Part shown: positions 21,385 through 31,347 of the stretch, in pieces
Numbering within the stretch: the stretch's first letter is position 1
How the letters are laid out: each line of letters opens with the position of its first letter
NCBI GenBank assembly: GCA_958009055.1
Contig: OY253654.1
Location: 248,001-312,000, forward strand
From: Choricystis sp. odSpoLacu1
Lineage: Eukaryota > Chlorophyta > Trebouxiophyceae
Direction of reading: 5' to 3'
Length of the DNA: 64,000 bases
Translations under genes and position numbers: made by a program
Notes under the pieces: generated by a model
Seen by the model: only the letters and a program-made list of their open reading frames with translations
Told to the model about the DNA's origin: nothing
Database searches by the model: none

Positions 21385-22106
21385 ATGGCCAAGAAAGGCG
21401 CCACCGCGCGCCTGCAGTCCAACCAAAAACGCCTGCGCACGCTGGGGGCCGTGTTCGCGACGGCGACGGTGCGTGTGGGGAGGGAAATCGGCGCGATTGA
21501 AACAAACGAAAACAATCGGGCGCGTCTCCAACCCACCCCCAACCCCCAACCTTACAGGCCCTCTTTCTGGCCCGCCTCGCCCTCCGCCCCTGGTCCGGCC
21601 GCCACCTGGCCGCCCTGGCCGCCGGCGGCGGCGTGGGCGCGATTTCGCTGGCGGCACTCACCCGCTTTGCCGCCCCCACCTACATTAACGGCGCCCTGGA
21701 GGACGGCGGCGCCGACGTGACGGCGATGGGGGGGGCGGTGTCCACGATGCATGATGCGCTGGTGAGTTGTGTGGAAGGTAGGGGGGCGGAGACAGAGAAA
21801 AACGACGGGTTTCAGCACTCACCCTTCCCTCCCCCCCGCCCCCCCCCCCCCCCCAACCCACCACAGTACGTCGCCTCCGCCGCCCTGACCCTGGGCGCCG
21901 CCACCGACAAAGCCTTGCTCCTGCTGCTCGCCTTCCCCGCGTACGGCGGCCACCTGTTCAACCAGGGCGTGCTGAAACCCGCGCTCGCCGCCATCTTCGC
22001 CTCCACCCCCGAGGAGGAGGAAGCCCACGCGCGCGAGGTGGCTCGCCGGGAGAGGGCGCGGGGCAAAGCGGAGCGGGCGGGGCGGGGGCGGATGCGGCGG
22101 GCGTAG
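21385..22106 (+). CDS. TMEM208: TMEM208 / SND2 ER-targeting protein
   Basis: Exons 21385-21468, 21558-21761 and 21867-22106 join in phase to 175 aa, close to the usual TMEM208 size of about 173. It starts MAKKGATARLQSNQKRLRTL, the conserved basic N terminus, followed by two to three hydrophobic segments (ALFLARLALRPWSG; HLAALAAGGGVGAISLA; TDKALLLLLAFPAYGGHLF). It ends with EEEEAHAREVARRERARG and further basic residues, as in SND2 homologues. The family acts at the ER membrane in SRP-independent insertion of tail-anchored and other membrane proteins. The short introns have G-rich 5' and C-rich 3' halves. Confidence 0.85.
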
Positions 22107-22231
22107 AGAGAGGACGGAGGGTAGTTTGTGTTGAAGGGGGGAAAGGCAAACCATGTTTTTTTTTTCAATACACACCGACACACACACAAAGCAAAAACAA
22201 CACACACAACACAAGCTCACGACCTTCCCTC

Positions 22232-23183
22232 TCACTCAAAACCGACCACCACCTTGGCCGACGTCCACACCGCGGCCAGCACTGCGCGCGCGAGCCACGG
22301 GTTTGCGTAGGCCCCCACGACTGCCCCCCCCACCGTGGCCCCCCGATAGATCCACCGCCCCCACGCCCACAGCCGGGTCAGGCGGGACCGCCTCAGCTCG
22401 GCCAGCGTGGTGGTGAGGGCGGCGGCGAGGGCGGTGGGGGTCAGGGTGGTGGCGTCGGGTTGAGTCGCGAGAAAGGCGGCAATGAAGTGGGCGACCGCGT
22501 CCGCGACGTCGTCCCTCGACACGAGGACGTAGGATCCGCCCAGAGGCGGGGATGGGGGGGAGGCGGCGTCGGTGGCGTCATCTGCGGGTGGCTCCCAAAA
22601 CGCGTCGCTCGCGAGCCGCGCCGCATCGGCATCGGCGGCCCCTTTTGCGGGCTCAGCCGCCGCCGCCGCGGCGCGCGCGTCGGCCAGGGCGGCGGCGTAG
22701 CCGGGACGGGAGACGCGGGCTTCGAGGAGGGCGTAGAGCTGGGAGGGGAGGGGGGTGGGGAGTTGGTTGGAGCGACGCTGCGTCGCCACCGGTCGGGGCG
22801 CAAATGCCCTCGTTCTCTCCTTCCCTCACCCTCTCTCTCTCACCTCCTCCGTCCCACTGTCCGACTTGGCGGCCGCCTCCAGCCACGCCTTGCCGTCCGA
22901 CTTGGCGACGGCTTGCAGGGCGGGGCTGTGGGGAAGAGGGTTTTGTGTTGTCAGAGTCGGGGCGCGCAAAACACGCGCAGCACCTCCTCCAGCGCGCACT
23001 CACCCCGCGCCTCCTGGCCTCCTGCTCAATGCACCCTGGTCCATCCGACACCAAGCGTCAGTGTCGGAGTGGCAGTGGCGGGGTGCGGGCGGCACAGGGA
23101 GGCGTGTGCGTCCCTCCCTCCCACATTCTCCACACTCACCGCTCGCGCTCCAGCGCGGCCTGCAAGCCGGCCACGTCCGCCAT
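22232..23183 (-). CDS. Conserved-looking protein of unknown function
   Basis: Exons 23183-23140, 22925-22844 and 22738-22232 join in phase to 210 aa. The N-terminal part is regular (VAKSDGKAWLEAAAKSDSG; ELYALLEARVSRPGYAAAL), an Ala-rich helical linker follows, then SRDDVADAVAHFIAAFLATQ. The tail has aromatic or hydrophobic stretches (RLWAWGRWIYRGATVGGAVV; NPWLARAVLAAVWTSAKVVV) that may associate with a membrane. I do not recognise the family. The gene converges on TMEM208 and is divergent from the oxysterol-binding-protein gene. Confidence 0.7.
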
Positions 23184-23359
23184 GTGATGAGCAGGCTGAG
23201 TGTGCGGCCAGTGTGTGGCTTTGAAACAAAAAAAAAACGCTCGGGTAAGAAAAAGATTTCGCGTCGAGAGTAAGAGGCAGAAAAAAACTCGGCTCACAAT
23301 GCGCATCGATTGGCGTCTTTCTCTCCCCCTCTGTGGCCCTCTTCCCCCCCTTTTACAAC

Positions 23360-25255
23360 ATGAGCGACCCCCCGCCCAACCAGGACGCCTCCCTGATGGG
23401 CACGCTCGCGTCGTGGGGCGGCTCCGCGTGGGCGGCCGCGAGCGCGGCCGCATCGTCCGTGTCAAGGTATTGTTTTTTTGCGTGTGGGAGGAAGGACCGT
23501 CCCGCCGTGTGTGCTCACATGCTCTTTCACACGACGCGGCACATGCTGGCGGCTGAGATGCGGCAGCGTGCCGTGATTGCACGCGTCGTTTTTCTTTTTG
23601 TTCGTTGCCGACCGCGCATCCATCCGTCGGTCCCTCTCTCGCGCGCGCGGTCGCGTGTGTGACCGGGGCCTCGCGCTCGAGCGCTGTGGGGAGCGACCAG
23701 GGCCGGGGAGGCAGCGCGTGTGCGTGTGGGGGCCTGCACACACCCGAATAGAGAGACGCGAGCGCGTCACCACACAGCGGAGCGCGCGCGCTCTTCCCCT
23801 CTTCGACCAACAGTCCTCTCTCCCATTCCACAGCTTCCTCGGCTTCGAAGACCTGGACGTCGTCGACCCCACCGCCGGCGGCGCCGCCAAGTCGGCCGCA
23901 GACGCCAACGACGTGAGTTGAAGGGAGGGAAGGGAAACGGTGATTGAGAAAAAACGCACGCGCTCACACCCCCCTCTCCCCCCCTCCCCACAGCAACGCC
24001 AACAAGCGTTCGCTAACTTCAGGGAGTACATCGGGGCCGACATCACGTCCCTCGTCACGCTGCCGGTGTGGATCATGGAGCCGTACACGCTGCTGCAAAA
24101 GGTGAGAGAGTGGGAAAGGGTGTTGGAAAAACAAAAGCACGTTTTTTTTTTCATCACCCTTTTTCTCACCCACCCTCCCACCCCCAGGTCGCCGAAATCA
24201 TGGAGTACACCCACCTCCTGGACACCGCCGCCGACACCGACGACGAGCTGGAACGCCTGGCCTGGGTCGCGGGGTTCTGCCTCGGCCCGTTTGGCGGCAA
24301 CGAGCGCACGTGGAAACCGTTTAATCCAATCCTGGGCGAAACCTTCGAACTCGACCTGCCGTGCGGGGGGCGCTGCCTGGCGGAGCAGGTGTCCCACCAC
24401 CCCCCGATTGCTGCTGCCCACGCTGCGAGTTCGAAGTGGAGCTATGACATTGTGTCTGCACCCACGACCAAGTTCCTCGGCAATGCAGTTGACATCTACC
24501 CCGTCGGCCGCTCCCGCATCGCGCTCCCCGCCCGCTCTGAAACCTACTCCCTCGTCCCCCCCAATTCCAAAGCCCACAACCTGATCGTGGGCAGGACGTG
24601 GGTGGACTGCTATGGTGATTTCTCCCTCATCAACACGACGACCGGCGCGCGCTGCTCCCTCTACTTCACGCCGTGCGGCTGGTTTGGGGCGGGGCGGTAC
24701 GCGGTGGCCGGCCACATCATGGATGGAGGCGGCGTCAAAAAGCTGGCAGTGAGTGGCGCCTGGAACTCACACCTTGACGTGACGCGGTGTGATGCTGCTG
24801 GCGACGCCATCCCTGGCGCCGGCACGACGCGCGTGTGGAGGTGCGCCCCCAAGCCCGAGGGTGACAAGTATGGGTTCACCCACTTTGCGCGCAAGCTGTG
24901 CGACGGCAAAGGGTTGGCGCCGCTGGCGTCCGATTCGCGGCGGCGGCCGGATCGCGCGGCGCTGGCTGCGGGCGACCACTCCAAAGCAGGCGCCGCCAAG
25001 CACGCCCTGGAGGAGGCTCAACGCGCTGAGAAGAAGGAGCGCGGGTCCCGGGGCGAGGGGTGGGCGCCGCGCTGGTTTCGGGCTGCGGAGGAGGGCGCGG
25101 CGCTGTACCCAGGGGAGTACTCGCGCAAGGAGTGCCCCATGTTTGAGTTTGCGGGGCGGTGGCCCCCGCCCGCCGCGGGGGATGCGGGCGCCGACTGCAA
25201 CGGGTCCGGGTTTGGGCCGTGGCAGTATCCAGACACGCACAAGGCGCTGGAGTGA
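23360..25255 (+). CDS. Oxysterol-binding-protein-related lipid transfer protein (short ORP)
   Basis: Exons 23360-23466, 23834-23912, 23994-24101 and 24188-25255 join in phase to 453 aa. The OSBP signature EQVSHHPPIAAAHA is present and is preceded by NPILGETFELDLP, the other landmark of the lipid-binding ORD barrel. WKPFNPILGE, VGRTWVDCYGDF and the C-terminal KECPMFEFAGRWPP also fit. There is no PH domain, so this is a short ORP like the plant and yeast Osh4 type. It would move sterol and/or PI4P between membranes at contact sites. Intron 1 (367 nt) starts with an atypical GTATTG donor followed by a T run. Confidence 0.93.
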
Positions 25256-25299
25256 GGGTGTGGGGGAGAGACGGGGTTGGGCTTTTCTCTCGCTTTTTT

Positions 25300-26139
25300 T
25301 TACATCAACGCTCCCCTGCCTTTTTTCCTTTCCCTTCTGTGAGCCAAACACCCAACTACAACACAAATCCATCGAAATCGCCACCTCGCCCCGGCCGCCA
25401 CGTCCGAGGCGCGCGCGGACGACCGCCGCCGCGCAGACGCGGCTGTCGCGCGCCGCACCACGCTCACGCTGCCTCCACCACCACCACCACCCCTATCACG
25501 CGCCCAGTCGGGGATGGCGTTGCCGCTGGCCGGCACCAGGCGCGACGTCGCGCGCAGCTGGGGCGGGGGTGGCGAGCCTGTGGCTGCCGCACGCGCCGCC
25601 GCCCCCGCCGCCGCTCTCGGCGGCGGCCGCCGCCACCCGCCCCCCAGCCGGGCGTGCACCACGTCCTTGAGGCAGCGCACCTCGTCTGTGAGGGCGACCA
25701 GAGCGGTGCAGCAGGAGCAGGAGGCGGGTGGAAGGGTGGTGGTGGTGGGTGCGAGCGGCGTGGGGGGACCACCTTCCACCGGCAACGGCGGCACCCGCCG
25801 CTTGACGGCGGCTGTGGGTGTGGCGGTCGGTTGTGTGGGAGCAGCCACCGTCGGCTGTGACGCAGCTTTCATCACCTGTGGCGGCGCGGCCGCCGCCGCC
25901 TGCCTCGCCACCCAGCGCGCTGTGGCAGCCTCGTCGGCCGCGTCCCGTGCAGCGGCCGCGGCCGCCGCCGCCGCGGCAGCCGCCTTTTTTTCCTTGATCT
26001 GGGCGTCCAGCTCACTGCGCAGCGAGGCCTGCGACTCCAGCAGCGCGGACCGGGGCACTGAGGGCGGAGGTGCGGGCGTCGTCGTCGCCCACGGTGGCGG
26101 CGCGGGGGGGGGCGTGGCGCCGGTGCGGCCGCGAGGCAT
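25300..26139 (-). CDS. Ala/Pro-rich protein with short coiled coil, unknown
   Basis: A single uninterrupted frame from ATG at 26139 to a stop at 25300 gives 279 aa. The first 30 residues are Pro/Thr-rich. A helical segment follows (SLRSELDAQIKEKKAAAAA, then Ala/Arg/Glu-rich to WVARQ) that resembles the L-x2-QI-x-EK motif of some centrosomal/ciliary coiled-coil proteins. A Cys pair cluster (ASCSCCTALVALTDEVRCL) is followed by Gly/Arg-rich low complexity. The last 50 residues are basic and may be less reliable. No enzyme family is recognised. Confidence 0.5.
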   Translation of the reverse strand: MPRGRTGATPPPAPPPWATTTPAPPPSVPRSALLESQASLRSELDAQIKEKKAAAAAAAAAAAARDAADEAATARWVARQAAAAAPPQVMKAASQPTVAAPTQPTATPTAAVKRRVPPLPVEGGPPTPLAPTTTTLPPASCSCCTALVALTDEVRCLKDVVHARLGGGWRRPPPRAAAGAAARAAATGSPPPPQLRATSRLVPASGNAIPDWARDRGGGGGGGSVSVVRRATAASARRRSSARASDVAAGARWRFRWICVVVGCLAHRRERKKGRGALM

Positions 26140-26312
26140 GAGAGAGAAAAGGGGTGTGGAGAGGCTGGCTGAGGATGTGTGTGTGTGTGTCTGTGTGTGT
26201 GTGTGTGTGTGTGTGTACGAGTGTGGCAGGGAGGCGCGCGGGCGCACGTGATGGTTGTGGTGGGGACGCAAAACTGTCAGCGGTCAACACGAAAACGAAT
26301 GGACAAAAACAG
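26140..26312. repeat. (GT)n microsatellite upstream of the Ala/Pro-rich gene
   Basis: A nearly pure GT tract runs from about 26176 to 26215, in the spacer between the start of the Ala/Pro-rich gene (26139) and the stop of the kinase gene (26313), both on the minus strand. Such tracts are common in spacers and introns of this window and are expected to vary in length. Confidence 0.8.
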
Positions 26313-27925
26313 TCACGGCAACGCCAGCGGCCGCACCGCCACCACGTCCTCCACCCCGTCATCCCTTCGCGCCGTGCGTCCTGCACCGTCCTCGTGCCTG
26401 CCGCCCCCGCCTTCTGTCCACCAGTCGCCCTCTAGGTGGGGCAGGGTCAAAAACGCGTCCACTCCAAACCCGGGCAGCGACACGAGGCGCACGTTTCCGC
26501 CGAAATAGCGAGCATAAAGCCTGGAAAGAGGCAGGCCAAAGCCAAGACCCGCCAGGCGGTAGCGGGTGTCGCCGGGCGCGCCGCTGAGGCCGGCCAGTGG
26601 GGATGCGTCGGCGTGCTCTGCGCCACCCCCCACGCCCGCTCCCACAGTCGTAAACCCGTACCGCCACACGTCAGCCTCATGCGCGGGCGGGATGCCACCC
26701 CCCTGATCGCTGATGACGATGGTGGCGGCGCCCGCGCCGCCCCCGGGGGCGTCGCACACACGCACACGCACCGGAGGCAGGGTGGCTGTGCTGCTCCCAC
26801 CCTCCGCCCACCCCCTCTCCACCGTGGCTCGCGCCGCATTCTTGAGCAACTCGTACAGGCAGTAGTCCACGTGGGCGGGGATGTGGGGCAGGCGGGCGGC
26901 GGCGGGGGCGTCGACGACGATGGCGGGGGCGGCCCCGCACGCCTCGCCACACGCGTGCCGCGCCCTCGCCGCCGCGTGGGCCACCGCGTCCGCCAGGTTG
27001 ATGGATGCACAGATGGCGCCCACGTGGCCGGGGCGGGGGGAGGCGAGGCCGATGTGGTGCTCGGCCAGCACGCGGCGCGACACGCGCGACCGCAGCATGG
27101 CGTCCAGAAACGGGTCGAGGTCCAGCCTCGGCCCTGTGAATGGGCGGGCGGACACTTCACGCAGGCCGGCTGCCAACGCGTCCAGCATGGGGGCGTGCTC
27201 ATCCACCAGGCGGCGCAGCAGGTCGGTGAAGGCGGCGTTGGCGGCGGGGGTGGTGACGGGGGGGAGGGACACCAGGGTGTCAAAGGCGTGGCGATAAGCG
27301 TCGTACACGGACCTGACGTGCGGGTTGGAGACGACGATGAAGGGGAGGAGCTGGAGGTCCATGAGGCGGCGGGCCAGCCGTTTGGGGAGCTGTGTGTGTG
27401 TGTGTGTGTGTGAGGAAAAGAAAGAGTGTGTGTGTGTGTGTGTGTGCCCACCATACCACCGCCCACACACCTCTGTCTGCACGTGGCGCGCCGACTTGAG
27501 CAGCAGCTCGCCCGTGCCGTCCCGCATGGCGTCCCGCCCAAAGTCGAGCATCTATGGAAAAGAGGGTTAAAAGAGAGGGTTAAAAACCAGGCCACCCTCT
27601 CTCTCGACGGCCACGTCCAAAAAATTTCACAGTCATGCACCTGCTTCAGTGACAATCGTTCCACCGGCTGCAGCGCGTACTGAGGGAAGGGGAAAAAGAG
27701 GGAAGGGTTTAGTGCACGCACCGACGTGCGCCCCTCTCTGTCGCCTTTTGTTTTCGGCCCACCACACAAACAGCACAACACAACTCCACTCACTTGCTCC
27801 ACTGTTGCGTCGTAGAAAGCGTCGGGGCGGGGGACGGCGGCGTCACCGTAGACGGTGCGGCGCGCATGCGGCATGCGGAGCGCCGCGCCCGCGCGAGCGG
27901 CAGCGTGCAGCGCGCGGCGCCGCAT
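26313..27925 (-). CDS. Mitochondrial PDK/BCKDK-type protein kinase
   Basis: Exons 27925-27794, 27679-27641, 27551-27471 and 27389-26313 join in phase to 442 aa. The GHKL-type catalytic domain is complete: N-box YELLKNAARATVERG, G1 ISDQGGGIP, G2 GLGFGLPLSRLYARYFGG. The N-terminal regulatory helices include LMDLQLLPFIVVSNPHVRSV, typical of pyruvate and branched-chain 2-oxoacid dehydrogenase kinases. The first 30 residues are Arg/Ala-rich without acids, fitting a mitochondrial presequence. The protein would phosphorylate and switch off the E1 subunit of one of these complexes. Which one is not decidable by eye. The third intron is almost entirely CA repeat. Confidence 0.93.
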
Positions 27926-28046
27926 GGGGGTTGGAGTGTGGTGTGTGTGTGACTACCTGGTGCTCGCTAGCCGCGGGGAGCCTCAGAGAGAGAGCGATGA
28001 TGATGAAAAAAAACAACAGGCCCACACTTTCAGTTTTCCCCCTCTC

Positions 28047-31000
28047 TCACTCTGCCCGCGCAAACGGGCCGCCCTTGCTGTACGGCGGCCCCCCCAACGC
28101 GGGCGCCCACTCCACCAACGCCGGCCCATTGATGTCCACTGGCGGCGGCGGCGGGAAGGGGGCGTCATCGGTGGCAGCGTAGCGACGCTGGGCCGCGAGG
28201 CGCGCTGCAGCAGCCGGGTCGGCCAGCGCGTCGAGCAACCGCGCGCGCGCGTCGGCCGGCAGCCCGCTCGCTGTCAAATCGCTGCCACCCAACGCCCCCA
28301 CGACCGCGGTGACGGCGGCCACCGCGTCCGCGTCGGCCAGGTCGACACCCGCCCCCGCCCACGCGTCCAGGGCGGGGGGAGGGCGGGGCACGCCAAAGCG
28401 CGCGGCGCCGGGCTTGCCGCGCCCGGCCGAGGCACAGAAGGCAGCGTCGCCAGTCCAGCCAGCGAGTGGCATCCGCCCACCCGGCCCGGGAGGAGGATGA
28501 GCATCCAGCAACCGCGTCAACGTATCGCCATCAATCTCGGCGTCGGGGGAGGCGTCCAGCGCGGACGCGACGGCTTCGATCGCGGCGCGCCACCCGCGCA
28601 CCGCCGTGAGCGCGCGCTCCCAGGCAGCGGCCTGCAGTTTCACACCAGCCGCCGCGTGATCAGACGCGGTGTCCTTGGTCAGGGTGTCGTCCCCCGCGTC
28701 CGTGGGGATGAAGCGAGCGGTGGGCGTGGCGCGAGTTGCGGGCGACATGTCACTTGCCACTGCCAACCAGTGCGCGTAGTCGCCCGCAGCCGCGACTTCA
28801 CGCGCGGTGGCCAGTGTGACCCCATCAGCCCCGAAGAACAGCAGCTCAGCGGCACGCGGCATGAGCAACGGGGCGAGGGCGGTGCAGGCCACCTCCCACG
28901 CGGTGGCGGGGACCGGCGCCCACGGCGCCTGCCCGCCGCGCGGGCGCCAGCGGTCGGGCGCGCCGCCGCCAAACGCGGCCGCGATGACCGAGTCTCCGTC
29001 CCGCCTGTAGTCCACCGCGTCAAACTTGACGCGGGCGGCCATTGGGCCGCGCCCGTCCACGGCCACCGCATCCACGCGGGGGAAGGAGGGGGACAGGCAC
29101 GCGCCGACCGCGCGCGCGGCGGTGACGACGCGCAGCCTGCGCGCGGCCTCGCCCGCGGGGACGCCAGACGGCGGGGCCAGCATGTCGCGCTTGTCGATGG
29201 CCTCCGCCAGGATGGGCCAGTCGATCTCATCCTTGTCGTGGCGCACCATGAGGATGGCGGCCTCGTTCATCAGGTTGGCGAGCTCGGCGCCCGACCAGCC
29301 GCCCGTCTTGCGCGCGACGCGCCAGAGGAGGGCGTCGGCGTCGCGGCCACCGCCACCCGACCTGTCCACGGGTTTGCCGGCCGCATGCACCTGCAGAATC
29401 TTGAGCCTGTTTTCAGCGCGGGGGGGGTCCATGGAGATGGCGTAGGTGAAGCGGCCGGGGCGCAGCGCGGCGGGGTCGAGCATCGCAATCAAGTTTGTCG
29501 CCCCGATCACCAGCACCCGGTCGTCGCGCGCAAACCCGTCCATCTCCACCAACAGTTGGAGCAGGCCTTGCTCCCTCTCGACGGACCCCGGGTCCTGGGA
29601 CTCGTTCAGGGCGCGGGACCGGGCGATGGCGTCGATTTCGTCGATGAAGATGATCGAGGGCGCGGTCTTGCGCGCGAGCTTGAACAGGTCGCGAATCCTG
29701 GCGGCCGCCACGCCCGCGTACATCTCCACAAAGTCAGACCCTGTGGCCGCGTAGAAGGGGACGCCCGCCTCGCCCGCGATGGCGCGGGCGAGCAGGGTCT
29801 TGCCTGTGCCTGGCGGCCCCGCAAAAATGATGCCGCGCGGCGGTTCCGCGCCGATCGCGCGGTACCGCTCATCCGCCCCCAACAACTGGGCCACAATCTC
29901 TTTGACGCGGTCCAGGACGTGGTCCACGCCCGCGACGTCGGCGTAGCGGACGCCCGTGTCGGCGCCGATGCGGCCGCCGACGGTGGCGCCGGGAACGTTG
30001 AACTGAATCGCGGGCGACCGCCCCAACTCCCCCAGCAGCGCGTCCACGTCGGCGTCGCGGGGGGCGGCCCCCAGCAGGCGCCGGATGCCGCCCACGATGC
30101 CGGTGGCGGCGCGCAGGGCCAGCAGGGCGGCGATGGGCATGGCGGCGCCCTTGAGGGAGGCCAGGAAGGCGAAGGCGTCGGATGGAGGGGCGACAACGAG
30201 CTCTGTCGTGGGCGCCGTGTCCACAATGGGCGTGTCCTTGGCTGACACCGTGGAGTCGGGCCCCACCACGGGGGCGCCATTGTCCTTGATCAACCTCATG
30301 AACGTGCCCTGTTCCCACACGTCGCCCGGCAGGTCGCACCAAAACCGCGTCGTCTCCAGCGACCACGCGGGCAACGGCTGCCCCCGCAGAATGCCTTTCT
30401 CGATGGTGTCGTACGCAGCGGTGGAGTAGTCGACTGAGTAGCCTTCCACCGGGGTCTCCACGATGGCGGCACGCCCCCCCGCCAGAACGGTCACCTTTGA
30501 CACATTCTTGGTCGCCAGCAGCTCCAGCAGGCGGGCATAAGAAATGTGGGCGCCTCCCAAAGGAGGGACGACGGCTTCGACGTCCAGGCGGCGGCGGACG
30601 TCGCGAATGAGGGCGGCGACGCGTTCCCGGGGCGCCATGTCGTCCCACCGTTGCAGCGCCCGCGGTTGGGGGTGCAGGTGGGCATCCTCCGCGGACCACG
30701 TGTCCAGCATGGCGTCCAGGTCGGCCGCGTCGGCGGCGGAGTAGGGGGTGGTGGAGGAGGAGGACGAGCGGGGCGGTTTGGAGGGGGGTGGCGGCGCGGC
30801 AGCGGTCGCGCGTGTGCGGACGGGGGCGGGCGGGAGCGCCTCCTCCACAGGCGCGGCCGCCGCCTCCTCCACATCGGCAGGCGCAGACATGGAGATGGAC
30901 ATGCTAACATCGTCGTCGACAGCGGCTGCAGACGCTGCCTGCTTCGCCTGCTTCTTCTTCGTGCGGCGACGGCGCACTGGGGCGGGGGCCGGGTCGGCCG

Positions 31001-31211
31001 CGCCGGCCACCGTCACCACGTCGCCACTGGTGTCGGCGACGGCAGCCGTGACGCTGGCCAGGGGATCGTCATCAAAGAAGCCGTCATCGCCGGCGTCGTC
31101 CCGGGCGCGGGGGGGGGGAGGGCCGCGAATGCGGCGCCCGGCGGCCACGGCGGCGGGGGGTGTGCGGGGCGGGAGGTGGGGCGCCCGCAGCGCGGCCCCG
31201 GCACGGTGCAT
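28047..31211 (-). CDS. FtsHi-type AAA+ protein, protease-dead
   Basis: A single exon gives 1054 aa from ATG 31211. After an Arg/Pro-rich N terminus (probable plastid transit peptide) and an acidic linker comes an FtsH-type AAA domain. It has RYADVAGVDHVLDRVKEIVA, Walker A GPPGTGKT near residue 465, and Walker B SIIFIDEIDA. The second region of homology reads ALRPGRFTYAIS, so the second arginine finger expected in RPGRFDR is missing. In the M41 region the zinc motif HEAGH is replaced by VVTAARAVGACL near residue 694, so metalloprotease activity is lost. This is the pattern of chloroplast FtsHi subunits, some of which form the import motor with Ycf2 and malate dehydrogenase. The 350-residue C-terminal extension is not recognised. 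Confidence 0.9.
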   Translation of the reverse strand: MHRAGAALRAPHLPPRTPPAAVAAGRRIRGPPPPRARDDAGDDGFFDDDPLASVTAAVADTSGDVVTVAGAADPAPAPVRRRRTKKKQAKQAASAAAVDDDVSMSISMSAPADVEEAAAAPVEEALPPAPVRTRATAAAPPPPSKPPRSSSSSTTPYSAADAADLDAMLDTWSAEDAHLHPQPRALQRWDDMAPRERVAALIRDVRRRLDVEAVVPPLGGAHISYARLLELLATKNVSKVTVLAGGRAAIVETPVEGYSVDYSTAAYDTIEKGILRGQPLPAWSLETTRFWCDLPGDVWEQGTFMRLIKDNGAPVVGPDSTVSAKDTPIVDTAPTTELVVAPPSDAFAFLASLKGAAMPIAALLALRAATGIVGGIRRLLGAAPRDADVDALLGELGRSPAIQFNVPGATVGGRIGADTGVRYADVAGVDHVLDRVKEIVAQLLGADERYRAIGAEPPRGIIFAGPPGTGKTLLARAIAGEAGVPFYAATGSDFVEMYAGVAAARIRDLFKLARKTAPSIIFIDEIDAIARSRALNESQDPGSVEREQGLLQLLVEMDGFARDDRVLVIGATNLIAMLDPAALRPGRFTYAISMDPPRAENRLKILQVHAAGKPVDRSGGGGRDADALLWRVARKTGGWSGAELANLMNEAAILMVRHDKDEIDWPILAEAIDKRDMLAPPSGVPAGEAARRLRVVTAARAVGACLSPSFPRVDAVAVDGRGPMAARVKFDAVDYRRDGDSVIAAAFGGGAPDRWRPRGGQAPWAPVPATAWEVACTALAPLLMPRAAELLFFGADGVTLATAREVAAAGDYAHWLAVASDMSPATRATPTARFIPTDAGDDTLTKDTASDHAAAGVKLQAAAWERALTAVRGWRAAIEAVASALDASPDAEIDGDTLTRLLDAHPPPGPGGRMPLAGWTGDAAFCASAGRGKPGAARFGVPRPPPALDAWAGAGVDLADADAVAAVTAVVGALGGSDLTASGLPADARARLLDALADPAAAARLAAQRRYAATDDAPFPPPPPVDINGPALVEWAPALGGPPYSKGGPFARAE

Positions 31212-31347
31212 GGAAGAGCAAATGCACGGCGAGGGGGGCGGATTGGGAGAGAGGAGAGGCCGCGCGGCCACACACACGCACACACCACCGCGACCGAACA
31301 GAGTCGTCGGGAGTGGAGACAAGGGTCGAGGCATCGTCACTCCATCG
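31212..31347. promoter_or_regulatory. Short bidirectional promoter region (FtsHi / TraB)
   Basis: Only 136 bp separate the ATGs of the divergent FtsHi and TraB-family genes, so one shared promoter region must serve both, unless one 5' UTR overlaps the other gene. I see no TATA box. Confidence 0.5.

Noticed and set aside
26176..27447. GT/CA arrays considered as CRISPR-like or centromeric repeats
   Set aside because: They are plain dinucleotide microsatellites in spacers and an intron, without spacers or higher-order units.
27855..30245. 796-codon plus-strand ORF
   Set aside because: It lies opposite the conserved FtsHi frame and is made of the Arg/Gly/Val-rich reverse pattern expected from GC3-biased antisense.
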